Part shown: positions 1 to 6,301 of the stretch, piece after piece | Layout of the letters: each line of letters begins with the position of its first letter | Numbering within the stretch: the stretch's first letter is position 1 | Assembly (NCBI GenBank): GCA_937899935.1 | Contig: CALCOW010000305.1 | Span: 1 to 7,730, forward strand | Length of the DNA stretch: 7,730 bases | Direction: 5' to 3' | From: an uncultured Phycisphaerae bacterium | GTDB lineage: Bacteria; Planctomycetota; Phycisphaerae; Phycisphaerales; SM1A02 | Position numbers and translations under genes: made by a program | The notes under the pieces: generated by a model | Told to the model about the DNA's origin: nothing | The model's database searches: none | The model's input: only the letters and a program-made list of their open reading frames with translations

Positions 1-323
1 CCGACCTTGATGAGCATATCTGCGTCCAAAAATATCTCACACCAAATGATATTGAATCGCGTTATAACGCTGAGGGTGGTGCCATCTATGGCCTCGCATC
101 GCATGGGCGACTTCGCGGTGGTTTCAAGCCAAAGAACAGAAGCAAGGCCTATAGGAATCTCTACCTGACTGGCGGCAGCGCCAATCCAGGCCCAGGTGTT
201 CCCATGGTGCTCATGAGCGGCGTGACTGCGGCACGCTGCGTCTGTGAAGACCTTGGCTTGGATCCTGACGCAGACACGATCGATGCCCATGACTCATCCG
301 CTCATGAGATGGTGGTGCAGTGA
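1..323 (+). CDS. Carotenoid desaturase/oxygenase (CrtI/CrtN/CrtP family), C-terminal fragment
   Basis: This is the last 106 codons of a gene that begins before the window; the reading frame starts at base 3 and stops with TGA at 321-323. Seen: a G-G-A-I-Y-G-L-A-S-H stretch followed by LYLTGGSANPGPGVPMVLMS and a helix G-V-T-A-A-R. Family knowledge: this is the C-terminal FAD-contacting signature of phytoene desaturase-type flavoproteins, which desaturate or oxidise C30 or C40 carotenoids. The fragment lacks the N-terminal Rossmann motif, so it cannot be decided whether this is a desaturase (CrtI/CrtN), a CrtP-type terminal oxygenase or a carotenoid isomerase. The next gene starts inside its stop codon (GTGA), and a carotenoid-type acyltransferase and glycosyltransferase follow, so a late, oxidising CrtP-like step is plausible but inferred. 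The family call is firm; the exact reaction is open. Confidence 0.88.
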   Translation, partial: DLDEHICVQKYLTPNDIESRYNAEGGAIYGLASHGRLRGGFKPKNRSKAYRNLYLTGGSANPGPGVPMVLMSGVTAARCVCEDLGLDPDADTIDAHDSSAHEMVVQ

Positions 324-1159
324 CCGCTGCACATGTTGAAACAACAGAGATCTCTGACAGAGGCGACTGCCCTTTCTTGCCCGCTGCTTTTTCACGTCGT
401 GTGACGAAATTTTTTGAACGCTATTCGATTCGTAAGATTCGTCGGAGTTTTCACACCGTTCACGTCGATCCAACTTCAATCCAAACCATTGAGAAGATTC
501 AGCAACAGACCCAGCCAAGCATTATTCTCATGAACCATCCAAGCTGGTGGGATCCACTCACGATTATGTTGATTGCCGGCTTGTATCTTCGTAACCGAGT
601 ACATTGTGCACCAATGGATATTGTGCAACTGCGGCGTTACCGCATATTTAGAAAGATCGGTGCATTCGGGATTGACCCCGAGCACCCACAAACACCGGCA
701 AAGATGAACACCTATATTGAAGAGGTCGTCGCCCAGCATCCAAATGCCTTGCTCTGGATTACACCCCAAGGTCAATTTACAGATGTTCGAGATGCGGTCA
801 ACTTACGCCCAGGCGCTGCGGCTCTTGCCGCAAAGCACACCAAGGCGTCCGTATTCTGTGTGGGCGTTGAGTACAACTACTGGCAAGATCAGAAAGCGGA
901 GCTCTTTCTGCGCTTTCAAACTTGTAACACAGACGACCGGTCGACCTCTGGCTGGTTCCGAGCCATGCGCCAGGCCATGTCAGAAAACCTGGATACACTC
1001 TCGCAACTTGTCATTAAGCGTGACCCCAGTAATTTTCTACAACCTCTTGGATCGGGGCGGTCGCGAACTTCCCGCGTGTACGACTTAATGCTTCGTCTTC
1101 GTGGACAAGAGGGCGAAATCCAAACACGTCCATCGTCACAGAAGAGGTCCAAGAAATGA
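320..1159 (+). CDS. PlsC-like acyltransferase of the carotenoid operon (CrtO/CruD-like role)
   Basis: A 279-aa protein that probably transfers a fatty acyl group, here likely onto a carotenoid glycoside. Seen: the acyltransferase block I NHPSWWDPL at residues 72-80 with the catalytic pair H73 and D78 (HX4D), a block II-like G-A-F-G-I-D near residue 115, and a block III-like TPQGQF at 148-153 where lysophosphatidate acyltransferases normally have FPEGT. There is no obvious signal peptide; hydrophobic patches around residues 67-95 could associate with the membrane. The GTG start overlaps the preceding TGA (GTGA), which suggests translational coupling and explains the lack of an obvious independent ribosome site. 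The stop overlaps the next start (ATGA). Family knowledge: staphyloxanthin CrtO and chlorobactene CruD also acylate carotenoid glycosides. The alternative is an ordinary phospholipid acyltransferase, but position and the altered block III argue against that. The specific substrate is inferred. Confidence 0.82.
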   Translation: MTAAHVETTEISDRGDCPFLPAAFSRRVTKFFERYSIRKIRRSFHTVHVDPTSIQTIEKIQQQTQPSIILMNHPSWWDPLTIMLIAGLYLRNRVHCAPMDIVQLRRYRIFRKIGAFGIDPEHPQTPAKMNTYIEEVVAQHPNALLWITPQGQFTDVRDAVNLRPGAAALAAKHTKASVFCVGVEYNYWQDQKAELFLRFQTCNTDDRSTSGWFRAMRQAMSENLDTLSQLVIKRDPSNFLQPLGSGRSRTSRVYDLMLRLRGQEGEIQTRPSSQKRSKK

Positions 1160-2283
1160 CCCTCCTTTTGCTGATCGGCGCCATTGTTGCCTTACTGACC
1201 TTGTTGTTGTGCCTTTGGAATATTGTGCTGCTCAAAGCGGCACCAACCAAAGGAGTACTTCATGACAATCCACTTGTTTCAGTGTGTGTTCCCGCTCGAA
1301 ATGAGGAGTCGAATCTCCCCATCTGCATCGATACATTGCTTTCGCAGACCTACACCAATATCGAGATACTCATATATGACGATGAAAGCTCTGATGAAAC
1401 ACCAAACATTCTCCGTCGCTATCAGCAAATGGATCCAAGAGTTAAACAAGTCACCACATCTCAACTTCAAGATGGATGGAATGGCAAACAATTTGCCTGC
1501 CACCAAATGGCCAGGCAGGCGAATGGTAAATGGTTGATATTCACTGATGCTGATGTCCGCTTTTACCCTGATTGCTTACGTCGCACACTACTGTTCTGCC
1601 AGAAAAGCAATTGCGATCTGGTATCAGCGTTCCCGAAACAAATCACTAAATCAACAGGTGAGATTCTACTCGTACCTTTGATTCATTTTTTGTTACTCAG
1701 TTACTTACCGTTCTTTGTTATGCGCCGCACCAAAAGAGAATCCACTGCCGCAGGATGTGGCCAGTTCTTATGTGTGAAAAAGCAAGCATATGAAACGTCT
1801 GGTGGGCACGCCGTATTTGCCGACTCAATGCATGATGGCATACGCATGCCAAAATCCGTTCGGTCTGCGGGCTACCATACCGATCTTGTTGACGGAACTG
1901 ATCTTTGCTGGTGCCGGATGTATAAGGACTTTAGCTCTACATGGCATGGCTTTGCTAAGAATGCGTTTGAGGGGTTAGGGTCTGTTCCCCTATTGATCTT
2001 TATTACTCTACTTCACGTTGTCGCTCACATTCTGCCCTGGCTGATGACAATCATCTACTTGGCAACGTGGCAGATCGATCAGCGCGGGTTTTTATACGCT
2101 GCCATTGCAGTGGGTTGCAATTTGATCCAGCGCACCGCTCTCGCCTGGCGATACCATCAAAGTGTGCTGGGCATTTTCACGCATCCAATTGGAATTATGT
2201 GCATGATTTGTGTGCAATGGCACAGCTACTATCTACGTCGGCGTGGCATGCGGCAATGGAGAGGACGCATGCACACGACATAG
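1156..2283 (+). CDS. Membrane GT2 glycosyltransferase, carotenoid type (CrtQ/CruC-like)
   Basis: A 375-aa family 2 glycosyltransferase, likely attaching a sugar from a nucleotide-sugar donor to an oxidised carotenoid end group at the inner membrane. Seen in order: an N-terminal membrane helix (about residues 2-27); the GT-A start V-S-V-C-V-P-A-R-N-E-E (41-51); donor-binding D75-D76; the metal-binding DAD at 131-133 in LIFTDADV; a hydrophobic segment at 171-189; the block F-A-D-S-M-H-D-G-I-R-M-P (221-232), which sits where many GT2 enzymes have an ED acceptor motif; a W-H-G-F-A-K-N-A-F-E-G segment (263-273); two or three C-terminal membrane helices (about 277-304, 312-330, 336-355); and a final Q-W-R-G-R at 367-371. 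This topology matches CrtQ of the staphyloxanthin pathway and CruC of green sulfur bacteria. The ATG overlaps the upstream TGA, so it is co-translated with the acyltransferase. The sugar and the exact carotenoid acceptor cannot be read from sequence. Confidence 0.87.
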   Translation: MTLLLLIGAIVALLTLLLCLWNIVLLKAAPTKGVLHDNPLVSVCVPARNEESNLPICIDTLLSQTYTNIEILIYDDESSDETPNILRRYQQMDPRVKQVTTSQLQDGWNGKQFACHQMARQANGKWLIFTDADVRFYPDCLRRTLLFCQKSNCDLVSAFPKQITKSTGEILLVPLIHFLLLSYLPFFVMRRTKRESTAAGCGQFLCVKKQAYETSGGHAVFADSMHDGIRMPKSVRSAGYHTDLVDGTDLCWCRMYKDFSSTWHGFAKNAFEGLGSVPLLIFITLLHVVAHILPWLMTIIYLATWQIDQRGFLYAAIAVGCNLIQRTALAWRYHQSVLGIFTHPIGIMCMICVQWHSYYLRRRGMRQWRGRMHTT

Positions 2284-2290
2284 CTCACCC

Positions 2291-2314
2291 CGATGAATTT
2301 GCTCAACATCATCG
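2291..2314. terminator. Weak hairpin between convergent genes, possible terminator
   Basis: An inverted repeat CGATGA (2291-2296) and TCATCG (2309-2314) with a 12-base loop lies in the 53-base gap between the convergent glycosyltransferase and arginase genes. Its position suits a shared transcript end. The stem is short, moderate in GC and has no T-run on either side, so it is not a classical rho-independent terminator and may be chance. Confidence 0.2.
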
Positions 2315-2336
2315 TCGTGTTCAGGCGCTGACTGCA

Positions 2337-3272
2337 CTAAGTACTCGTCACTGCATTGATAATTCTGTAAACCAGATCACAAGCAGGATCATTGTCTTCC
2401 ACACTTCTGGGTGTACACTCCGCAACCTCTAATCCCTTGAGTCGACGGTTGGCTGATAACTCGGACAACTCATTTAAGAGCTCATTGACCTTGATACCAC
2501 CCTTTACTGGTGTTGAAACAAACGGCGCTTCTACTGGATCAATTGCATCAAGATCGACTGTTAATCCAAAACCATCGGTCTGGTGACAAGCTGTTTTAAC
2601 TGCACGAATGAAGGACTCATGAAGACCATCTTCTCGAACATCATTCATAGTCATACAGTTAATGTTGCCTTCTTCGATCCACTTCAATTCACCTTGATCA
2701 ATATCTCGAATTCCAATCATGGCAACCTGCTGGTCTTTTGTAAGGCAAGACTGAGCTGCCTCTAGCATGACCTCACTACCTCGGCCCAAGAGCGCCGCCA
2801 GCACCATGCCATGAATGCGACCCGAGGGACTTGTACTCACTGTATTGAGATCTGGATGGGTATCGACCCAGATAATTCCAAGCCGACCATAGGCTCTTCC
2901 AAGGCCCGCATGAAATCCAACTGCAGAAGTATGATCACCACCAATAACCACCGGAAAGAACCCCTGGTGGACGGCTTGATGTACAGCATCGGCGACTTGG
3001 CAAATGTGTTCAGTAATAATTTTCTCCACCGCCTCATAGGAAGGAGAAACTTCACTCATCTTAGGATTCGCCGGGACACGTACGATGACAGCATTCAGTC
3101 TCTCGGCAAGCCCCGCATCAAGCAACGCTTGCGGCGCACGCTCAGCGGCCTTACTTGCCGAACCCCAGCCAATATCAGCGGTAATTAGCGCAATCTCTCT
3201 GCGACGGCAATTATGATCTGCTTGCATACTGGTACTCAATGGCATCGATACGATATTTGTTGAAGCTGGCAT
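2337..3272 (-). CDS. rocF: Arginase (ureohydrolase family)
   Basis: A 311-aa manganese-dependent ureohydrolase, most likely arginase (L-arginine to L-ornithine plus urea, cytoplasmic). Seen: GGDHT at 111-115 (metal ligand H114); WVDTHPDLN at 135-143, supplying D137, H139 and D141; SGRIHGM at 150-156 with H154, the arginase-type active-site histidine; VDLDAIDP at 239-246 supplying D240 and D242; TPVKGG at 254-259; and E285 in VAECTP, equivalent to the guanidinium-binding glutamate. All six expected metal ligands are present and the length is normal for the family. The SGxxHG motif and spacing favour arginase over agmatinase, formimidoylglutamase or guanidinobutyrase. Oddities: DTH replaces the usual DAH, and R152 replaces the Asn of SGNxHG that contacts the substrate backbone in known arginases. 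The start is uncertain: ATG at 3272 gives the longest form, and Met10 or Met16 are alternatives because none has a clear Shine-Dalgarno and the conserved fold begins near residue 23. It lies 63 bases downstream of the sigma-like gene on the same strand and may share its transcript. Confidence 0.87.
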   Translation of the reverse strand: MPASTNIVSMPLSTSMQADHNCRRREIALITADIGWGSASKAAERAPQALLDAGLAERLNAVIVRVPANPKMSEVSPSYEAVEKIITEHICQVADAVHQAVHQGFFPVVIGGDHTSAVGFHAGLGRAYGRLGIIWVDTHPDLNTVSTSPSGRIHGMVLAALLGRGSEVMLEAAQSCLTKDQQVAMIGIRDIDQGELKWIEEGNINCMTMNDVREDGLHESFIRAVKTACHQTDGFGLTVDLDAIDPVEAPFVSTPVKGGIKVNELLNELSELSANRRLKGLEVAECTPRSVEDNDPACDLVYRIINAVTST

Positions 3273-3290
3273 CGCCCAAAGCGATCACAA

Positions 3291-3320
3291 GTTGAGAACG
3301 CTCCACTCGCCCTGCTCAAC
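3291..3320. repeat. Inverted repeat in the arginase leader
   Basis: GTTGAG (3291-3296) and CTCAAC (3315-3320) form a perfect 6-bp inverted repeat around an 18-base spacer in the 63-base gap between the sigma-like gene and arginase. It could be an operator half-site pair, an mRNA hairpin in the arginase leader, or chance. No T-run follows on either strand, so a terminator is unlikely. Confidence 0.25.
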
Positions 3321-3335
3321 GATGGGAACTCAGTT

Positions 3336-3917
3336 TTAAAGTCTGGTCTCTTCTAGTGGTTCTGACTCTTCCACTCGGTTGTCAAGTGACTCAACAAGAA
3401 GCCGCCGTGCATACTGCAATTGAATATCAACAAAGCAACAAGACCTATCGACTGCAATTGCAATTTCTTCAATGGCCATACCACCAAGCATGGCAGCTTC
3501 GGCAATCAAACAAACCACTGGATCAATAATTTCAAGAGACCGAAAAGCTCGGTGCAGTGACAGAGACGGCACTGTCATAGCTTCATCGTCTGATGGACTC
3601 TGGGCATAGCAGATTGATACCAATGGCCAAGTCTCAATAGAATTTTGTTCAGGATCAGCTGCGTTATCAAGCATTGCTCTGCATGATGCAACCAGCTGCA
3701 TTGATAATAAGGCTCGCTCAATGATAAATTCATTACCATTCAATCCGAGCAAAGAAATGACAGACTGAACAGCCTCTCCGGCATGCAAGCAGCCATCAGA
3801 TACCGCCAATGCCGCACTGACAATCCATTCATCGATGACAAGATCAGGTACGACATTGCATATATCATCCGTGAAATCGGTATCCATATGCAAAGGCACT
3901 TGTAATTGACTAATCAT
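3336..3917 (-). CDS. Hypothetical protein with degenerate ECF sigma region 4-like C-terminus
   Basis: A 193-aa protein of unknown function. Seen: residues about 118-178 follow the layout of region 4 in ECF-type sigma factors. An L-H-R-A-F-R-S-L-E-I-I-D-P stretch (121-133) precedes L-G-G-M-A-I-E-E-I-A (144-153), then D-R-S (157-159) and Y-A-R-R-L-L (169-174). Known ECF proteins of planctomycetes read roughly L..AL..L...DP....V.LR.F.GLS.EE.A..LGVS.....R....AR.WL. Here the arginines, the tryptophan and several DNA-contacting positions are replaced, and the recognition helix reads S-C-C-F-V-D-I-Q. The N-terminal 115 residues are acidic and helical-looking with no recognisable sigma region 2, so it should not bind a -10 element as a normal sigma does. 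The ATG at 3917 has AAGG seven bases upstream. It is the first gene of a possible two-gene unit with arginase. Homology is inferred from pattern only; it might be an unrelated helical protein. Confidence 0.7.
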   Translation of the reverse strand: MISQLQVPLHMDTDFTDDICNVVPDLVIDEWIVSAALAVSDGCLHAGEAVQSVISLLGLNGNEFIIERALLSMQLVASCRAMLDNAADPEQNSIETWPLVSICYAQSPSDDEAMTVPSLSLHRAFRSLEIIDPVVCLIAEAAMLGGMAIEEIAIAVDRSCCFVDIQLQYARRLLVESLDNRVEESEPLEETRL

Positions 3918-4003
3918 CTTGCAACCTTATGTATTGCGACCAATTTTTCCGGCATCTTCAGGCCGAAATTGTAGTGGAAACATGAGTCATTTGGTGCCCC
4001 AAC

Positions 4004-4031
4004 TTGATAGGAATACGGAGTGTCCGATAGT
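4004..4031 (+). promoter_or_regulatory. Candidate sigma-70-type promoter for the acetoacetyl-CoA synthetase gene
   Basis: TTGATA (4004-4009) matches the -35 consensus TTGACA at five of six bases, and GATAGT (4026-4031) matches TATAAT at four of six, with a 16-base spacer. It lies about 100 bases before the chosen start. Such matches arise often by chance, and promoter consensus in planctomycetes is poorly constrained, so this is a weak candidate. Confidence 0.22.
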
Positions 4032-4088
4032 TTCTAGGATGGGTCAGTGATCAACAGATAATCACCCCATATGAACTGCTGATAAATG

Positions 4089-4114
4089 CTGGCTATTCAC
4101 AAAAACCCAGCCAG
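4089..4114. repeat. Inverted repeat directly upstream of the Shine-Dalgarno
   Basis: CTGGCT (4089-4094) and AGCCAG (4109-4114) form a perfect 6-bp inverted repeat with a 14-base A-rich spacer, ending two bases before the ribosome-binding site at 4117. It could be a repressor operator or a leader hairpin that affects translation of the synthetase. No regulator family can be named from it. Confidence 0.3.
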
Positions 4115-4116
4115 AT

Positions 4117-4123
4117 GGAGGAG
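4117..4123 (+). promoter_or_regulatory. Strong Shine-Dalgarno that decides the synthetase start
   Basis: GGAGGAG lies eight bases (counted from the end of GGAGG) before the ATG at 4130, an ideal distance. The longer in-frame ATG at 4115 lies two bases before this site and would place it inside the coding region, so initiation at 4130 is strongly favoured. Confidence 0.75.
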
Positions 4124-4129
4124 TTAGTG

Positions 4130-6082
4130 ATGTCGGAGATTCTCTGGCAACCAACCGAAGAGCACGTCCAGAACAGTCAAATGACTGCTTTCATGAAGAT
4201 GGCACATGATCGATGTGGTGTTGCACTGACCTCATATGACGATCTCTATCAATGGTCCATCTCCGAGCCTCATGATTTCTGGATGACTTGCTGGGAATTT
4301 GCGTCAGTCATAGGTGATCCAGGAAAACGCATACTCATCAACCAAGATCAGATGCCCGGCGCCACTTTTTTCCCAGATGGCAAAGTCAACTATGCACAGA
4401 ATCTACTGCGTCGTAAGGATGATAAAACTGCCATCTATGCTTGTTCTGAAAATGGCCGTTGTCAGACTTTGTCCTTTGCGGAACTAAGAACACAGGTCGG
4501 CCAACTGCAGGCATCACTCATTCAAATGGGAGTTAAGGAAGGCGATCACGTGGCAGCGGTGGTTTCCAATACTGCAGAATCAATTGTTGCACTACTGGCT
4601 GTAACTTCTTTTGGCGCGATTTGGTCTAGTTGCTCTCCAGACTTTGGGACCGATGGCATACTTGACCGCTTTAGCCAAATAGATCCTGTGCTCCTGATCA
4701 CCGTGGCTGACACATCCTATAAAGGTAAGGCTATTGATTTATCAACCAAGATACGATCGGTTGTTAAAGGACTACCATCGGTTGAGCATGTGATTGTCAT
4801 CCCCCAATCCGAAGCGTCGCCTGACTTGAGCGATTTACCTGGTTTCAGAAAATGGGATTCGTGTCTTGAACAACCAGAAGACACTGAGCCCACTTTCACA
4901 GAACTGCCTTTCAATCATCCACTCTATGTACTTTATTCATCTGGCACGACTGGCATGCCAAAGTGCATCGTTCACGGAGCCGGGGGCACGCTTCTTACTC
5001 ATCTCAAGGAACAGCAACTGCATACTGACATTACTAAAGATGATGTCTTGTTCTACTTCACAACCACTGGCTGGATGATGTGGAATTGGCTGGTGTCTGG
5101 TCTTGCCTCAGGTTGTTCTATCGTGCTCTACGATGGGAACCCCTTTTACCCTAAACCGGAAGTGCTTTTCGATTTAATTGATGAACTAAAAATCACAGTC
5201 TTTGGGACCTCTGCAAAGTACATTGACGCACTCAACAAAGAAGGCATTCGCCCGACTGAGACGCATCGACTCGACTCGCTGCGTGCGATCCTTTCTACCG
5301 GTTCACCGCTTGTGCCAGAAGCTTTTGACTACGTCTATGATTCGATTAAGAGGGATGTCATGCTATCGTCGATTTCTGGTGGCACCGACATCGTTTCATG
5401 TTTCGTCTTAGGCTGTCCAATTCGTCCGGTCCGCCGCGGCGAAATCCAGTGCCGTGGCTTAGGGCTCCCAATCGAAGTCTTTGATTCCGACGGTCATCCC
5501 ATCATAGAGCGACCTGGTGAACTTGTTTGTACCGGCCCAATTCCATGCATGCCTCTTCGTTTCCACAATGACCCTGACGGTTCACGTTACCGTGAGGCCT
5601 ACTTTGAGATGTTTCCCAATGTTTGGCGGCATGGTGACTGGGCGCTTCATACGCAACATGATGGATTAGTCATTTTTGGGCGATCAGATGCCACACTTAA
5701 CCCGGGGGGCGTTCGAATTGGCACGGCAGAAATTTACAGACAAGTGGAACAGTTTGAAGAGATAACTGAGGGACTTGTCGTCGGCCAGCGGATTGATGAT
5801 GACCAACGCATCGTGCTTTTTGTAACAATGGCCGATGGCGAAGAATTGACCGAAGATCTCGTCAAGCGGATCAGGTTGAAAATCCGCAGAAACACCAGTC
5901 CACGTCATGTCCCGGCAGTGATCTGTGCTGTCACCGATATACCGAGAACCCGCAGTGGAAAAATCTGTGAGTTAGCTGTTCGAAATGTGCTTGAGGGTAG
6001 AGCCGTAGAAAACACCGCTGCAATGGCCAACCCAGAAGCACTCAAGCAATTTCAAGATCGCCCAGAGCTATCACTGCCGTGA
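4130..6082 (+). CDS. aacS: Acetoacetyl-CoA synthetase (acetoacetate-CoA ligase)
   Basis: A 650-aa cytoplasmic adenylate-forming enzyme that converts acetoacetate, ATP and CoA to acetoacetyl-CoA, AMP and pyrophosphate. Seen: the N-terminal ILWQPT (4-9) and F-P-D-G-K-V-N-Y-A-Q-N-L-L (81-93); IWSSCSPDFG (164-173); the ATP-binding loop YSSGTTGMPKCIVHG (269-283); TTTGWMMWNWLVSGLASG (311-328); SGGTDIVSCF (416-425); WRHGDWA (499-505); GRSDATLNPGGVRIGTAEIY (517-536), which includes the hinge aspartate D520; and TRSGKICELAVRNVLEGR (607-624) with the catalytic lysine K611. The SGK-x-x-E form and the end A-N-P-E-A-L-K-Q-F-Q-D-R-P-E-L are typical of acetoacetyl-CoA synthetases and separate them from acetyl- and propionyl-CoA synthetases. 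It is full length. The start at 4130 is chosen because GGAGGAG lies just before it. It appears monocistronic: no thiolase, hydroxybutyrate dehydrogenase or CoA transferase is adjacent. A role in ketone-body or polyhydroxybutyrate carbon use, or leucine breakdown, is inferred from the family. Confidence 0.95.
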   Translation: MSEILWQPTEEHVQNSQMTAFMKMAHDRCGVALTSYDDLYQWSISEPHDFWMTCWEFASVIGDPGKRILINQDQMPGATFFPDGKVNYAQNLLRRKDDKTAIYACSENGRCQTLSFAELRTQVGQLQASLIQMGVKEGDHVAAVVSNTAESIVALLAVTSFGAIWSSCSPDFGTDGILDRFSQIDPVLLITVADTSYKGKAIDLSTKIRSVVKGLPSVEHVIVIPQSEASPDLSDLPGFRKWDSCLEQPEDTEPTFTELPFNHPLYVLYSSGTTGMPKCIVHGAGGTLLTHLKEQQLHTDITKDDVLFYFTTTGWMMWNWLVSGLASGCSIVLYDGNPFYPKPEVLFDLIDELKITVFGTSAKYIDALNKEGIRPTETHRLDSLRAILSTGSPLVPEAFDYVYDSIKRDVMLSSISGGTDIVSCFVLGCPIRPVRRGEIQCRGLGLPIEVFDSDGHPIIERPGELVCTGPIPCMPLRFHNDPDGSRYREAYFEMFPNVWRHGDWALHTQHDGLVIFGRSDATLNPGGVRIGTAEIYRQVEQFEEITEGLVVGQRIDDDQRIVLFVTMADGEELTEDLVKRIRLKIRRNTSPRHVPAVICAVTDIPRTRSGKICELAVRNVLEGRAVENTAAMANPEALKQFQDRPELSLP

Positions 6083-6179
6083 CTATCTGGGTGGCCTGTC
6101 GCACTCGTTCTGTTATTTCCACGTTAAAACCCACAGTTATTACAGGTTTCTGGCGGCCTCTGTAGATCCAACCTTGACG

Positions 6180-6199
6180 GCGCCCCGTATACAGGGTGC
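6180..6199. repeat. Hairpin around GTATAC, possible transcript-end structure
   Basis: GCGCCC (6180-6185) can pair with GGGTGC (6194-6199), five Watson-Crick pairs and one G-U, around an 8-base loop holding the palindrome GTATAC. It lies about 100 bases after the synthetase stop. There is no T-run, so a rho-independent terminator is not supported. Confidence 0.25.
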
Positions 6200-6301
6200 A
6201 GCCCCAAACAAGTTCTGAGGCCTTTCTAGAGCATTCTGCATCGGCTTAGCCACAACAGGTGCAAGGAACGCGGTTTCGAATGTCTCATATCACATCGAAT
6301 T

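Larger units (their letters stand above)
3918..4129. other. Divergent intergenic region, probable promoters for both sides
   Basis: About 210 bases separate the sigma-like gene (minus) from the acetoacetyl-CoA synthetase gene (plus), so outward promoters for both should lie here. Seen: an imperfect hairpin, CGGC (3950-3953) with GCCG (3962-3965) around an 8-base loop and A/T flanks AATTT (3942-3946) and AAATT (3966-3970) that can pair across a 3-base bulge; this would lie in the 5' leader of the minus-strand gene. A plus-strand promoter candidate and a second inverted repeat are listed separately. No coding potential was recognised. Confidence 0.5.

Noticed and set aside
476..775. Open frame antisense to the acyltransferase gene (99 aa)
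   Set aside because: It mirrors a well-supported coding region, shows no recognisable domain, and lies opposite a frame carrying the NHX4D motif.
717..1250. Several other open frames overlapping the acyltransferase and glycosyltransferase in alternative frames
   Set aside because: No motifs, no ribosome sites, and the overlapping frames are firmly coding with matched stop/start overlaps.
2811..3188. 125-aa plus-strand open frame inside the arginase gene
   Set aside because: It is antisense to the arginase metal-binding motifs and its translation has no family features.
2337..3272. Agmatinase or formimidoylglutamase as the identity of the ureohydrolase
   Set aside because: The DLNT...SGxIHG loop and the spacing of conserved motifs fit arginase better, although the R152 change leaves some doubt about the substrate.
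6270..6290. T-loop-like GGTTTCGAAT suggesting a tRNA
   Set aside because: The flanking bases do not form the 5-bp T stem, and no acceptor, D or anticodon arms could be assembled around it.
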